Positions 44,091-53,308 are shown, counted from the first letter of the stretch. The stretch is DNA of 64,000 nucleotides from Duganella sp. sic0402 (GCF_019219065.1 NZ_JAHUWK010000005.1:1-64000), one strand, 5' to 3'. Notes: generated by a model from the letters alone, not told the origin. Numbers and translations are program-made.

Positions 44091-45068
44091 TTAAGCTTGT
44101 TTGACGCTCTGTTCGATGGCGCCAAACACCGATTTGCCGTCGTCCAGCATCTCGATGCGGATGGTGTCGCCAAACGCCATAAACGGCGTCACTGGCGCGC
44201 CGCCGGCGATGGTCTCCAGGCAGCGCTGTTCGGCGATGCAGGAATAGCCGCGCTTGCTGTCCTTGTTGGACACGGTACCGGAGCCGATGATGGAGCCGGC
44301 GCGCACATGACGCGATTTGGCCAGGTGGGCGATCAGTTGCGGGAAGTTGAACACCATGTCCACGCCGGCGTGGGGTTTGCCGACCTGCTTGCCGTTCCAG
44401 GTGGACAGCAGCGGCAGGTGCACCTTGCCGCCCTTCCAGGCATCGCCCAGCTCGTCCGGCGTCACTGCCACCGGTGAGAAGCTGGTGGCCGGTTTGGATT
44501 GCAGGAAACCGAAGCCCTTGGCCAGTTCGTCCGGAATGAGATTGCGCAGCGACACGTCATTGGCCAGCATCAGCAGGCGGATGCGCTGGTGCGCCTGGTC
44601 GGCGCTGGCGCCCATGGGCACATCGTCGGTGATCACGCAGACTTCCGCCTCGAAATCGATGCCCCATTCCTCCCGCGCCAGCACGATGTCGTCGGTGGCG
44701 CCCAGCAGGTCGTCGCTGCCGCCCTGGTACATCAGCGGCTCTTCCCAGAACGAGGCCGGCATCTCGGCGCCGCGTGCCTTGCGCACCAGTTCGACGTGGT
44801 TGACGTAGGCCGAACCGTCCGCCCACTGGAAGGCGCGCGGCAGCGGCGCCATGCAGTTCTGCGGTTCAAAGTCGAAGCTGCGGCGGCCGCCACCCCGGTT
44901 CAGTTCCTGATAGATGGCGTCCAGCTGCGGCGCGATAAAGCTCCAGTCGTCCAGCGCACGCTGCAGCGTGCGGGCAACGCCGTCGGCCAGCTGCGCGGTT
45001 TTCAGGTCGCGCGACACCACCATCAGCTGGCCGTCACGGCTGCCGTCTTTCAGGGTAGCGAGTTTCAT
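44091..45068 (-). CDS. Fumarylacetoacetate hydrolase family protein
   Basis: The 325-residue protein belongs to the FAH family, which cleaves C-C bonds in acylpyruvate-type substrates. The metal-binding region is seen in DFEAEVCVITDDVP (138-151), LLMLANDVSLRNLIP and the C-terminal GSIIGSGTVSNKDSKRG with FGDTIRIEML. An N-terminal segment of about 70 residues resembles the small FAH N-domain. The substrate is not determined; no other tyrosine-degradation gene is adjacent. Its stop is followed by flhB in the same direction. Confidence 0.88.
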   Translation of the reverse strand: MKLATLKDGSRDGQLMVVSRDLKTAQLADGVARTLQRALDDWSFIAPQLDAIYQELNRGGGRRSFDFEPQNCMAPLPRAFQWADGSAYVNHVELVRKARGAEMPASFWEEPLMYQGGSDDLLGATDDIVLAREEWGIDFEAEVCVITDDVPMGASADQAHQRIRLLMLANDVSLRNLIPDELAKGFGFLQSKPATSFSPVAVTPDELGDAWKGGKVHLPLLSTWNGKQVGKPHAGVDMVFNFPQLIAHLAKSRHVRAGSIIGSGTVSNKDSKRGYSCIAEQRCLETIAGGAPVTPFMAFGDTIRIEMLDDGKSVFGAIEQSVKQA

Positions 45069-45781
45069 GCGGGGGCCAGCAAGCCAAGTTGTTCAGGCGT
45101 CAGGTAGCACCAGTCGCCCTCTTCGATATTCAGCGAGGCCAGTTCCAGCCCGCCGATGGCGGAGCGGTGCAGCGCCGCGCAGTGGTTGCCGGCCGCCGCC
45201 AGCATGCGCTTGACTTGATGGTATTTGCCCTGCTCCAGCACGATTTCCAGCTGGTGCTCGCCGCGCTTGATGCAGGTCTGCGCCGCCAGCGGCTCGGGTT
45301 CGTCGTGCAGCTTGACACCGGCCAGCAGCTCGGCGATCAGCGCGTCGGTCACCGGTTCAGCGGTGGTGGCCTGGTAAATCTTCGGTACATGGCGCTTCGG
45401 CGACGATTGCGCGTGGATAAAGGCGCCGTCGTCGGACATCAGCAGCATGCCAGTGGTGTCGTGGTCAAGCCGGCCCACCGGCTGCACTTCGCGCCAGGTG
45501 AATTCTTCCGGCAGCAGGGTCAGCACGCCCGGATGGTGGCTGGGCTTGCGCGAACATTCGTAGTTCTGCGGCTTGAACAGGGCGATGTAGACGTGTTCAC
45601 GGTACACCACGTCCTCGTCGAACAGGCGGAATATCAGTCCATCAGTATCGATCGATGCTTTATAGTTGTCATGCACCTCGCCATTGATGCTGACTTCGCC
45701 ATCTTCGATAAGCGAACGGCAATATTTGCGGGTGCCATAGCCCTGCGATTGCAGGATGCGGTCCAGGGATAATTTACTCAT
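45065..45781 (-). CDS. rsuA: RsuA-family 16S rRNA pseudouridine synthase
   Basis: I start at MSKLSLDRILQS (45781, 238 residues); the longer frame adds 14 unrelated residues. An S4 RNA-binding domain occupies 1-50. The catalytic motif PVGRLDHDTTGMLL places the nucleophile at D106. KYHQVKRMLAAAGNH near 195 is typical of the RsuA/RluB/E/F group. Length fits RsuA (231 in E. coli), which modifies 16S U516, but a RluB/F-type target cannot be excluded. It overlaps the FAH gene by four bases. Confidence 0.88.
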   Translation of the reverse strand: MSKLSLDRILQSQGYGTRKYCRSLIEDGEVSINGEVHDNYKASIDTDGLIFRLFDEDVVYREHVYIALFKPQNYECSRKPSHHPGVLTLLPEEFTWREVQPVGRLDHDTTGMLLMSDDGAFIHAQSSPKRHVPKIYQATTAEPVTDALIAELLAGVKLHDEPEPLAAQTCIKRGEHQLEIVLEQGKYHQVKRMLAAAGNHCAALHRSAIGGLELASLNIEEGDWCYLTPEQLGLLAPA

Positions 45782-45809
45782 GGCCGCGATTTTACAGGAT
45801 GTCAGCATA

Positions 45810-45850
45810 TTGACGCATATCAAGCCGCGTTCAGATTCTATTGATAGACT
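45810..45850 (+). promoter_or_regulatory. Putative FNR/Anr box and -10 upstream of the 98-residue ORF
   Basis: TTGAC-GCAT-ATCAA at 45810-45823 differs from the FNR consensus (TTGAT-N4-ATCAA) at one base. TAGACT at 45845-45850 lies 31 bases from the box centre, the spacing of a class II FNR-activated promoter (box at -41.5). The start codon of the plus-strand gene follows at 45906. It could also affect the divergent rsuA gene. Confidence 0.6.
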
Positions 45851-45905
45851 GAAACTGCATTAGGAATCCCCCTACTGCGACTAGGAATACTCAGCAGGAT
45901 TCACC

Positions 45906-46202
45906 ATGACCGATATCGCCAACCCAGTGGCGCAAGCCCAGGCCGCCATGCACCGTGCCGCCCTCTTGCTGGAACGCAGCCGCAACGGCCAGTCCGGCGA
46001 CAGCCCCCAAGCACGCTGGCACGCCGCGCAACAGACCGCGCTGATCGCCTGGCTGGAGGCCGGCGGCTTTACGCAGGGCGAGCCGGAAAAAGAAACAGCA
46101 AAAGAAAACAGCGGCACGGAGCCGCTGCTTTCAGTCCCACAGGGGGACTTGAACGAGGAATCGAAATTCTCTCTGAGCCGCATCGATGATGCGGTGGAGT
46201 AG
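45906..46202 (+). CDS. Hypothetical 98-residue protein
   Basis: I do not recognise this protein. The N-terminal half looks helical (VAQAQAAMHRAALLLERSR, ARWHAAQQTALIAWLEAGG), while the C-terminal half is acidic and probably disordered. No membrane segment or cysteine is present. It stands alone, with rsuA diverging upstream and sppA converging downstream. The upstream FNR-like box suggests induction at low oxygen (inference). About 170 bases after it (46203-46376) hold no gene that I can support. Confidence 0.6.
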   Translation: MTDIANPVAQAQAAMHRAALLLERSRNGQSGDSPQARWHAAQQTALIAWLEAGGFTQGEPEKETAKENSGTEPLLSVPQGDLNEESKFSLSRIDDAVE

Positions 46203-46376
46203 TTCCGTCAAATTAAACTGAGTCAAGAACGTGCTGACAACAAGCTAAACTGTTTATATCGGCCCCCCCTTGGAAAGAACTACAACATCAATATAGTTCA
46301 ACACCTCGGATATGCAAGTGAAAAGAAGGCCGGATTGATAATGTTTATCGCTGAGCCAGTCATACTCCAACGCAGA

Positions 46377-47375
46377 CTAACGCAGGCTGGGCCGCACCGA
46401 GTCCACCGCCGACTTCATCGCGCCCGCGCCCATGGCAGCGCCGAATTTCTTCAGCACGCGCTCCTGCAGCCCTTCATGCTGGGTGTAGTCAACGATATCC
46501 TCGGCCTTGATGACATCGCGCGCCACCGAATCGACGCTGCCGTAGGCGTCGGCCAGGCCCAGGTCGATCGAGCGGGCGCCGGTCCAGAACAGGCCGGAGA
46601 ACATTTCCGGCGTTTCCTTCAGGCGCTTGCCGCGGCCGGTACGCACCACCTGGATGAATTGCTGGTGAATCTCGTTCAGCATTTCCTGCGCATGCTGCTT
46701 GTGCTTTTCCGTCACCGGGCTGAACGGGTCCATAAAGCCCTTGTTTTCACCAGCCGTCAGCAAGCGGCGCTCGACACCCAGTTTTTCCATCGCGCCGGTA
46801 AAGCCGAAGCCGTCCATCAGCACGCCAATCGAGCCGATGATGCTGGCCTTGTTGACATAGATGCGGTCGGCGCCGGCGGCAATGTAATAGCAGCCGGAGG
46901 CGCAGATTTCGTCCACCACCACGTACAGCGGCTTGCCCGGATAGCCTTTGCGCAGGCGCACCATTTCATCGACGATCATGCCGGCCTGCACCGGGCTGCC
47001 GCCAGGGCTATTGATATGCAGCACCACCGCCACCGAGCCGCTGTCGGAAAACGCCTTGTTCAGCGCCGGGATCACCACCCCGGCCGAACCGCTGCCTTCC
47101 GACTCGATCGCGCCCTCGACTTCGATCAGCGCCGTGTGGCGGCCCAGAGTTTCGCTGTCGGAACCGGTCCAGCTGAAATCGAAATACACGCTCAGCGCGA
47201 ACACGATCACCAGCAAGGTCATCGCCTTGAAAAAGATGCTCCAGCGGCGCGACGCCTTCTGCTCTTTTAGTGTGGCAAACACCAGTTTTTCCAGCACCTC
47301 GCGCTCCCAGTTGGAAGCGGCGGCGACCGGCTTGGCCGGCTGTGGTGGGGGCGTCGGGTCGAGGTTATCGCTCAT
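46377..47375 (-). CDS. sppA: SppA-type S49 signal peptide peptidase
   Basis: This 332-residue membrane serine protease digests cleaved signal peptides. One membrane helix lies near 46-66. The nucleophile is expected at S160 in DEICASGCYYIAAGAD and the general base at K212 in AGENKGFMDPF. The 52-residue spacing equals that of Bacillus SppA (S147/K199). INSPGGSPVQAG is the usual oxyanion-region motif. It is the short, single-domain form. Confidence 0.93.
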   Translation of the reverse strand: MSDNLDPTPPPQPAKPVAAASNWEREVLEKLVFATLKEQKASRRWSIFFKAMTLLVIVFALSVYFDFSWTGSDSETLGRHTALIEVEGAIESEGSGSAGVVIPALNKAFSDSGSVAVVLHINSPGGSPVQAGMIVDEMVRLRKGYPGKPLYVVVDEICASGCYYIAAGADRIYVNKASIIGSIGVLMDGFGFTGAMEKLGVERRLLTAGENKGFMDPFSPVTEKHKQHAQEMLNEIHQQFIQVVRTGRGKRLKETPEMFSGLFWTGARSIDLGLADAYGSVDSVARDVIKAEDIVDYTQHEGLQERVLKKFGAAMGAGAMKSAVDSVRPSLR

Positions 47376-47399
47376 TGAGTGCTTCTTCTTGGTATCAAA

Positions 47400-47765
47400 T
47401 CAGGCGCGCGCGGGGCGCACATAGTCGTCTGGCTGCCAGTAAATCTGCTGGTCGCGTTCCACCACGGTAATCGGACGCAAGCGCCCGCCACGGCACGGAC
47501 CGCCGGCACACTGGCCGGTTTCAGGCACATACACTGCGCCGTGGGTGGAACACATCAAATACAGCTTGCTGGACTCGAAAAACTCGCCTTCAGCCCAGTC
47601 CAGCTCGATCGGCACATGGGCGCAGCGGTTCAGGTAGGCGTAGGCCTTGCCGCCGTGACGCACCACAAAGCCGGTGGCGTCATCGCCGCCGGCGCTCAAT
47701 GCAAACCGCACGCCCTTGCCGCCATCCTCGATAGCGTCCGAGGCGCAGATCAGGATCTCGTCCAT
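47400..47765 (-). CDS. Rieske [2Fe-2S] ferredoxin-like protein
   Basis: The ATG at 47765 (MDEILICASD) overlaps the stop of the HAD gene by one base and gives 121 residues; an ATG at 47786 would add seven. Cluster ligands are C48-x-H50 in NRCAHVPIELDW and C72-x2-H75 in CSTHGAVYVPETGQC. It is a free-standing Rieske domain, so it probably passes electrons to an unknown partner. A gene of this type between gph-like and sppA genes is common in betaproteobacteria as I recall it. Confidence 0.9.
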   Translation of the reverse strand: MDEILICASDAIEDGGKGVRFALSAGGDDATGFVVRHGGKAYAYLNRCAHVPIELDWAEGEFFESSKLYLMCSTHGAVYVPETGQCAGGPCRGGRLRPITVVERDQQIYWQPDDYVRPARA

Positions 47766-48424
47766 CAAGCGTGCTCGCTCAGCCATTGATGCAGTTCGGA
47801 CACCGTTTTAGCCGAATACAGCGGCGCGCAGGCGTTGAGCTGGTCGACCGGATGAGCGCCGTACTCGACCGCAATGCCAGCCGCGCCCGCATTGTTGGCC
47901 ATTAACAGGTCATGGGTGGTATCGCCAATCATCACGGTACGGCGCATGTCCTGCCCTAATTCGCGCGTCAGTTCCTGCAACATGGCCGGGTGCGGCTTGG
48001 AGAAGGTTTCATCGGCGCAACGGGTTGCATCAAACAGCGTTAGCACTTTCACATCATTCATCGCCCGGTTCAGGCCGACCCGGCTCTTGCCGGTAGCCAC
48101 TGCCAGAAAATAGCCATTTTGCGACAAGTCTTCCAGCATGTCGTGCACGCCGGGGAACAGGCTGATCTCGTGGTCGCGCGACAGGAAGTGATAACGGTAG
48201 CGCTCGACCATGCGCGGATAGTAAGCCGGATCAATTTCCGGCAACACCGCCTGCATCGCCTCGTGCAACCCCAGGCCGATGACATGCGCGGCCATTTCAT
48301 CGCGCGGCACCGGCAGCGACAAGTCACGCGCCGCCGCCTGGATGCATTTGACGATGGTAGACGTCGAATCCATCAAGGTGCCGTCCCAATCGAAGACGAT
48401 CAGATCAAATTGCTTTCTTGCCAT
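47765..48424 (-). CDS. HAD-IA hydrolase, phosphoglycolate phosphatase-like
   Basis: The 219-residue protein has HAD motif I FDWDGTLMDS with nucleophile D12 and acid/base D14. Motif II lies in VATGKSRVGL, then the lysine in FSKPHPAMLQEL and motif IV GDTTHDLLMANNAG. The cap is alpha-helical, as in Gph. The exact substrate is not settled by sequence. It lies 10 bases after rluC in the same direction and is coupled to the Rieske gene. Confidence 0.88.
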   Translation of the reverse strand: MARKQFDLIVFDWDGTLMDSTSTIVKCIQAAARDLSLPVPRDEMAAHVIGLGLHEAMQAVLPEIDPAYYPRMVERYRYHFLSRDHEISLFPGVHDMLEDLSQNGYFLAVATGKSRVGLNRAMNDVKVLTLFDATRCADETFSKPHPAMLQELTRELGQDMRRTVMIGDTTHDLLMANNAGAAGIAVEYGAHPVDQLNACAPLYSAKTVSELHQWLSEHA

Positions 48425-48434
48425 GTGTTTGCGA

Positions 48435-49418
48435 TTAGTTAAGAGGTTTGCCCAAGCTTACCAAGAATCGCTCACATTCGGCGGCCAATGGCGCATTGAG
48501 CGTCATTTTTTTACCGGAATCAGGATGGGTAAACGTAATTTGATGCGCGTGCAGGAACATGCGCTTCAGCGCGCCGCGCGTCTCAGTGGCTTTTTGCAGT
48601 GCCTTGTTCAGCGGGAAATCGCCGTATTTGTCATCACCCAGGATGGGGAAGCCAGACGATGACAGATGAACGCGAATCTGGTGCGTACGGCCAGTCTTCA
48701 GCTCGGCTTCCAGCAGCGCATAGCCGTCAAACTTCTTCAGCAGCGAGAAGATGGTGTGCGACGGCTGGCCACCCTCTTCCGATACGGTAACGCGGCGTTC
48801 GCCGTCAGCCGTGGTGTACTTGTGCAGCGCCAGCTTGATGTGCTGGCGCGCGTTTTTCCAGTCGCCGGCCACCATGGTCAGATAGCGCTTGTCGGTTTCA
48901 CCGTCGCGCATCTGTTCGTGCAGATTGGTCAGCGCCGTGCGTTTCTTCGCCAGCAACAGCAGGCCCGAGGTTTCGCGGTCCAGGCGGTGCACCAGTTCCA
49001 GGAACTTGGCGTCCGGGCGCGAGGCGCGCAGCTGCTCGATCACGCCGAACGACACGCCGGAACCGCCGTGCACGGCCACGCCAGCCGGCTTGTCGATCAC
49101 CAGCAGGTGGGTATCCTCGAAAATAATCTTGAATTCGGCGGCCGGCACGTGGTTTTCCGGTTTTTCCGCCAGGCGGATCGGCGGAATCCGCACCACATCG
49201 CCTTGTACCAGGCGGTACAGCTGGTCGATACGACCTTTGTTAACGCGCACTTCGCCCGAGCGCAGGATGCGGTAAACGTGACTTTTTGGCACGCCTTTGC
49301 AAACACGCAACAGGTAGTTATCGATCCGTTGACCGGCTTCTTCTTCAGTGATGGTGACGAATTGGGCTTGCAGCGGGGCGGACGTTGAAGCGGGAACAAC
49401 ATCATTTTGCATCTTCAT
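48435..49418 (-). CDS. rluC: 23S rRNA pseudouridine synthase RluC
   Basis: RluC modifies 23S U955, U2504 and U2580 in E. coli. The 327-residue protein has an S4 domain (about 26-85) and the RluA-family motif ELVHRLDRETSGLLLLAK with catalytic D147. RTHQIRVHLSSSGFPILGDDKYG near 245-267 is also characteristic (seen as RTHQIRVHL and GDDKYG). The divergent position next to rne is the same as in E. coli. Confidence 0.93.
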   Translation of the reverse strand: MKMQNDVVPASTSAPLQAQFVTITEEEAGQRIDNYLLRVCKGVPKSHVYRILRSGEVRVNKGRIDQLYRLVQGDVVRIPPIRLAEKPENHVPAAEFKIIFEDTHLLVIDKPAGVAVHGGSGVSFGVIEQLRASRPDAKFLELVHRLDRETSGLLLLAKKRTALTNLHEQMRDGETDKRYLTMVAGDWKNARQHIKLALHKYTTADGERRVTVSEEGGQPSHTIFSLLKKFDGYALLEAELKTGRTHQIRVHLSSSGFPILGDDKYGDFPLNKALQKATETRGALKRMFLHAHQITFTHPDSGKKMTLNAPLAAECERFLVSLGKPLN

Positions 49419-49460
49419 TTGCTCTGTCTTCCCAGAAATCTCTCTAAGTCCTTCATTTTG

Positions 49461-49489
49461 AATATATAATTGTTTCGCTGCGGTTCAAA
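49461..49489 (-). promoter_or_regulatory. Sigma-70-like promoter for rluC
   Basis: Read on the minus strand, TTGAAC (49489-49484) and TATATT (49466-49461) are separated by 17 bases. The -10 matches five of six positions, the -35 four of six. It would start transcription about 35 bases before the rluC ATG. Confidence 0.5.
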
Positions 49490-49552
49490 CTGCGGCAAGT
49501 GTAAGAATAAAAGCACATTTTACACAGGGGCGTCTCCACTGGCCTCGCCAAA

Positions 49553-50084
49553 TTGCAAATTCAGAGGAAAAAATGTATACGCACCATCCCTGCGGGAATC
49601 AAGGTTGCACCGTAGTTGTAATCGGATGACGGCAGGGGTGCTGAAGAAGAATGATTGGATAGTAAGGATAAAGTCCGGTTAGCCAGTTCATAGTCAGGCT
49701 AGCCGGTTGATGAGAAGTTGATAACGCTTGCCGTTTTCGCCAGACCCCATGCTCACTGCAAGCTCGACGGAAGGCTGAAACCAGCCTGGTTACCGAAGTT
49801 GCAATACTTGTAGTAAGAAGCATGGTCGAGATCTGGCCTTTAAGACGCTGCTCTCCGTCTGTTCTTTTCTGCCGTCCGTTGGGGCCGCATGGAGAAGGAC
49901 AGATGAAGCGAGCACTCGGCATGTCGATCAGCCTCATGCGCCCAGTTGCGGCCGCTTAGGTGGCCACACAGGATGGGCACACCCCCACAATCCTTCCGAT
50001 TCTCGCGTATATCCCTGTAGCTTGCTGTAACGGTCCTAAGAAACCGGACAGCATCGATGGCCCAAGGGTCGCGGAGTTAAAAAA
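49553..50084 (+). promoter_or_regulatory. rne promoter candidate and long 5' leader
   Basis: TTGCAA (49553) and TATACG (49576-49581) with a 17-base spacer are a weak promoter candidate. From there a leader of about 500 bases runs to the rne ATG with no credible gene. E. coli rne has a 361-base leader through which RNase E represses its own mRNA, so a similar control is likely here. The 13-mer TAACGGTCCTAAG at 50028-50040 equals a highly conserved stretch of 23S rRNA near helix 71. Confidence 0.5.
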
Positions 50085-53000
50085 ATGAAACGCATGTTGT
50101 TTAACGCTACGCAGCAAGAAGAGCTGCGCGTAGCCATTGTCGACGGTCAGAAACTGATCGATATCGACATCGAAACCGCCGGACGCGAACAGCGCAAGTC
50201 CAACATCTACAAAGGCGTGATCACCCGCATCGAACCGTCGCTGGAAGCTTGCTTCGTCAGCTACGGCGAAGATCGCCACGGTTTCCTGCCATTCAAGGAA
50301 GTAGCACGCACTTACTTCCGCGAAGGTGTGGATGTCCGCAACGCCACCATCAAGGATGCGCTGCGCGAAGGCCAGGAAATCATGGTCCAGGTGGAAAAGG
50401 AAGAGCGCGGCAACAAGGGCGCCGCCCTGACCTCCTTCGTCTCGCTGGCTGGCCGTTACCTGGTGCTGATGCCGAACAATCCGCGCGGTGGTGGTGTTTC
50501 CCGCCGTGTTGAAGGTGAAGAGCGCCAGGAACTGCGCGAAACCATGGACAAGCTGGACCTGCCGCCAGGCATGTCGGTGATTGCCCGCACCGCCGGCATC
50601 GGCCGCAACGTCGATGAACTGCAGTGGGACTTGAACTACCTGATGCAACTGTGGCGCGCCATCGAAGGCGCCGGCAAGTCGGCTTCCGGCGCGTTCCTGA
50701 TCTATCAGGAATCGTCACTGGTGATCCGCGCGATCCGCGACTACTTCCAGCCGGACATCGGCGAGATCCTGATCGACACCGACGAGATCTACGAGCAGGC
50801 CCACCAGTTCATGAGCCACGTGATGCCCGACATGGTGCACCGTGTAAAACGCTACAGCGACGACGTACCGCTGTTCTCGCGCTTCCAGATTGAACACCAG
50901 ATCGAAACCGCCTACAGCCGCACCGTGCCGCTGCCATCGGGCGGCGCCATCGTCATCGACCACACCGAAGCACTGGTCTCGGTCGACGTCAACTCGGCCC
51001 GCGCCACGCGCGGTTCCGACATCGAAACCACCGCTTTCCACACCAACTGCGAAGCTGCCGAAGAGGTAGCCCGCCAGCTGCGCCTGCGCGACCTGGGCGG
51101 CCTGATCGTGATCGACTTCATCGACATGGAAGTGGCCAAGAACCAGCGCGAAGTGGAACAGCGCCTGAAAGACGCGCTGCACCACGACCGCGCCCGCGTC
51201 CAGATGGGCAAGATTTCCCGCTTCGGCCTGATGGAACTGTCGCGCCAGCGTCTGCGTCCGTCGCTGTCGGAAGGCTCGCACGTGACCTGCCCACGCTGCT
51301 CGGGCACCGGCCACATCCGCGATACCGAATCGTCGGCGCTGCAAGTCCTGCGCATCATCCAGGAAGAGGCGATGAAGGAAAACTCGGCCACCATCCACGT
51401 GCAAGTGCCGGTGGACGTAGCCGCTTTCCTGCTGAACGAAAAGCGCGGCGAAGTGCTGAAGATCGAAACCCGCCATCGCATCAACATCATTCTGGTGCCG
51501 AACAAGCATCTGGAAACCCCGCACTACAAGCTGGAACGCATCAAGCACGACGATCCACGCCTGGAAGACAGTGCCACCAGCTACTCGCTGGCCGAGCACG
51601 CCGAAACCGATATGGCCTACAGCAAGCGCCAGAAGGAAGAAGCCAAACCGCGCCAGGAAGCCATGGTCAAGACCATCACCCCTGACCAGCCAGCACCGCT
51701 GGTTGAGCGCAAGCCGAGCGAAACCGTCATCAAGCCAGCACCGTCGCCAGCGCCTACGCCGGCCGAGCAAGGCTTCTTCGCCAAGCTGATCGGTTTCTTC
51801 ACCGGCAAGCCAGCCACCCCTACCCTGCCGCAACAGCCGACCATCGTGGTCAAAGCACCTGCTGGCGGTGAGCGTGGCGACCGCAACGCCCGTGGCCCAC
51901 GCGGCCGCAACCGCAACGGCAAAGGTGGCCGTGGCGAGCGCGAAGAGAAAGAAGCCGGCGCCACCCGCGCTGGCGCTGCTGCTGGCCAGGAAGAAGGCAA
52001 GGCAGCGGACGCCAATGGCCGTCCGCCACGCCAGCCGCGTCCACCACGCGAGCCACGCGAAGGCCGTGAACCACGCGAGGGCCGCGAGGCACGTGAACCG
52101 CGCGAGCCGCGTGACCCGGCCGTCGAAGGCCAGGGCCGCGAGCGCGCGGAACGCGCCGAGCGTCCAGAGCGCGGCGAGCGCCCACCACGTCAGCCACGCG
52201 AACCGCGCGGCGACAAGGCGCCAGTCGAAGCCAAAGTGGAAGAGTTGGCACTGAACGCCGCCGTCGCGTCGACCGGTCCGGCAACTGACGCTGCCGCCAG
52301 CATCCTGAAATCGGCGCCCAACGCCGGTCCTGAGGGTGATGACAACGACGTCGCAGGTGAAGGCGATGAGCCACGCCGCCGTCGCCGCCGTGGTGGCCGC
52401 AACCGCAATCGCCGTGAACGCGAAGGCGTTGAAGGCGTCGAAGGTCAGGAAGAAGTCGCAGGCGAAGCGGGTGAGCAGACGGAACTGAGCTTTGCTCCAC
52501 CCGTCGCAACACCTGCCGTAGCTGCTGCCGAGACCGTAACCGCCGCAGCGGAAGTGGCGCCAGCCGAGCCAGTCGCCGAGCCAGTCGTCAGCGCAGCACC
52601 GGTCGCTGCAGCGGAATCCGTTGCTGCCGCCGAGCCAGTCGCCGCCGCTGAACCGGCAGCCACCGCGCCAGTTGCCGCCGCCGAAGCAGTCGTCGTCGCT
52701 GAACCAGTCGCTGCTACCGCGCCGGTCGTCACCACCGCACCGGTGGTCGCTGCCGAGCCTGTAATCGCTGCTGAACCGGTGGCAGCCGCCGCCCCTGTGG
52801 CAGCCGCAGCGCCAGTTGTGGGCGCCGAGCCGGTCGCTGCCGTGGCAGTTGCTCCAGTGGAAGCCGCACCAGCGGTGGCAGCACCGGCAGCCGAGCCAGC
52901 CGTGACGGAAGTCGCGATTGCCGCGCCGCTAGCCGCTCCGGTAGCGCCGGTTGCCCCAGCCGAGCCAGTCGCTGTAGCGGCTGCCGCCCCGGTCGTGGAA

Positions 53001-53255
53001 GCGCCGGCCCCGGCGCCAGTTGCAGCCCAGCCAGCACCGGCGCCTGTGACAGCACCGGCAGCAACTGCGCCGGTTGACCTGCAAGCAGTGCTCGGCTCCG
53101 CCGGTCTGACGCTGGCGGCAACCGACCCAGCCAAGCTGCGCGCCGCCCAGGAAGCCGCTGCGCAGGTCGTGCAGCCTGCCCGCGTACCACGCGAACGCAA
53201 GCCGCTGCCACCGCAAATTGACGAGCCATTGATCCAGGTCGATACGCGCCGATAG
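50085..53255 (+). CDS. rne: Ribonuclease E
   Basis: RNase E is the main endonuclease of mRNA decay and rRNA/tRNA maturation. The catalytic half (1-~510) starts MKRMLFNATQQEELRVAI, with an S1 domain. Metal ligands are expected at D301 (SVDVNSARATRG) and D344 (LIVIDFIDME), and the zinc link C402PRC405 joins dimers. The second half is disordered. It has Arg/Pro/Glu-rich RNA-binding runs near 640-710, a second Arg patch at about 765-780, and a long Ala/Val/Pro/Glu tail (820-1000). Length 1056 is normal for betaproteobacteria. Confidence 0.97.
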   Translation: MKRMLFNATQQEELRVAIVDGQKLIDIDIETAGREQRKSNIYKGVITRIEPSLEACFVSYGEDRHGFLPFKEVARTYFREGVDVRNATIKDALREGQEIMVQVEKEERGNKGAALTSFVSLAGRYLVLMPNNPRGGGVSRRVEGEERQELRETMDKLDLPPGMSVIARTAGIGRNVDELQWDLNYLMQLWRAIEGAGKSASGAFLIYQESSLVIRAIRDYFQPDIGEILIDTDEIYEQAHQFMSHVMPDMVHRVKRYSDDVPLFSRFQIEHQIETAYSRTVPLPSGGAIVIDHTEALVSVDVNSARATRGSDIETTAFHTNCEAAEEVARQLRLRDLGGLIVIDFIDMEVAKNQREVEQRLKDALHHDRARVQMGKISRFGLMELSRQRLRPSLSEGSHVTCPRCSGTGHIRDTESSALQVLRIIQEEAMKENSATIHVQVPVDVAAFLLNEKRGEVLKIETRHRINIILVPNKHLETPHYKLERIKHDDPRLEDSATSYSLAEHAETDMAYSKRQKEEAKPRQEAMVKTITPDQPAPLVERKPSETVIKPAPSPAPTPAEQGFFAKLIGFFTGKPATPTLPQQPTIVVKAPAGGERGDRNARGPRGRNRNGKGGRGEREEKEAGATRAGAAAGQEEGKAADANGRPPRQPRPPREPREGREPREGREAREPREPRDPAVEGQGRERAERAERPERGERPPRQPREPRGDKAPVEAKVEELALNAAVASTGPATDAAASILKSAPNAGPEGDDNDVAGEGDEPRRRRRRGGRNRNRREREGVEGVEGQEEVAGEAGEQTELSFAPPVATPAVAAAETVTAAAEVAPAEPVAEPVVSAAPVAAAESVAAAEPVAAAEPAATAPVAAAEAVVVAEPVAATAPVVTTAPVVAAEPVIAAEPVAAAAPVAAAAPVVGAEPVAAVAVAPVEAAPAVAAPAAEPAVTEVAIAAPLAAPVAPVAPAEPVAVAAAAPVVEAPAPAPVAAQPAPAPVTAPAATAPVDLQAVLGSAGLTLAATDPAKLRAAQEAAAQVVQPARVPRERKPLPPQIDEPLIQVDTRR

Positions 53256-53265
53256 TCCGGTCCAG

Positions 53266-53308
53266 CAAATAAAAAAAGGGAAGCTTGATGCTTCCCTTTT
53301 TTTATTTG
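53266..53308. terminator. Terminator after rne, perfect 19-bp inverted repeat
   Basis: Bases 53266-53284 are the exact reverse complement of 53290-53308 around a TTGAT loop. The core GGGAAGC/GCTTCCC is flanked by seven A and seven T, so it can stop transcription from either side. Confidence 0.95.

Noticed and set aside
49470-49682. 70-codon plus-strand ORF in the rne leader
   Set aside because: No ribosome site, atypical composition, and it lies over the promoter and leader region; no family resemblance.
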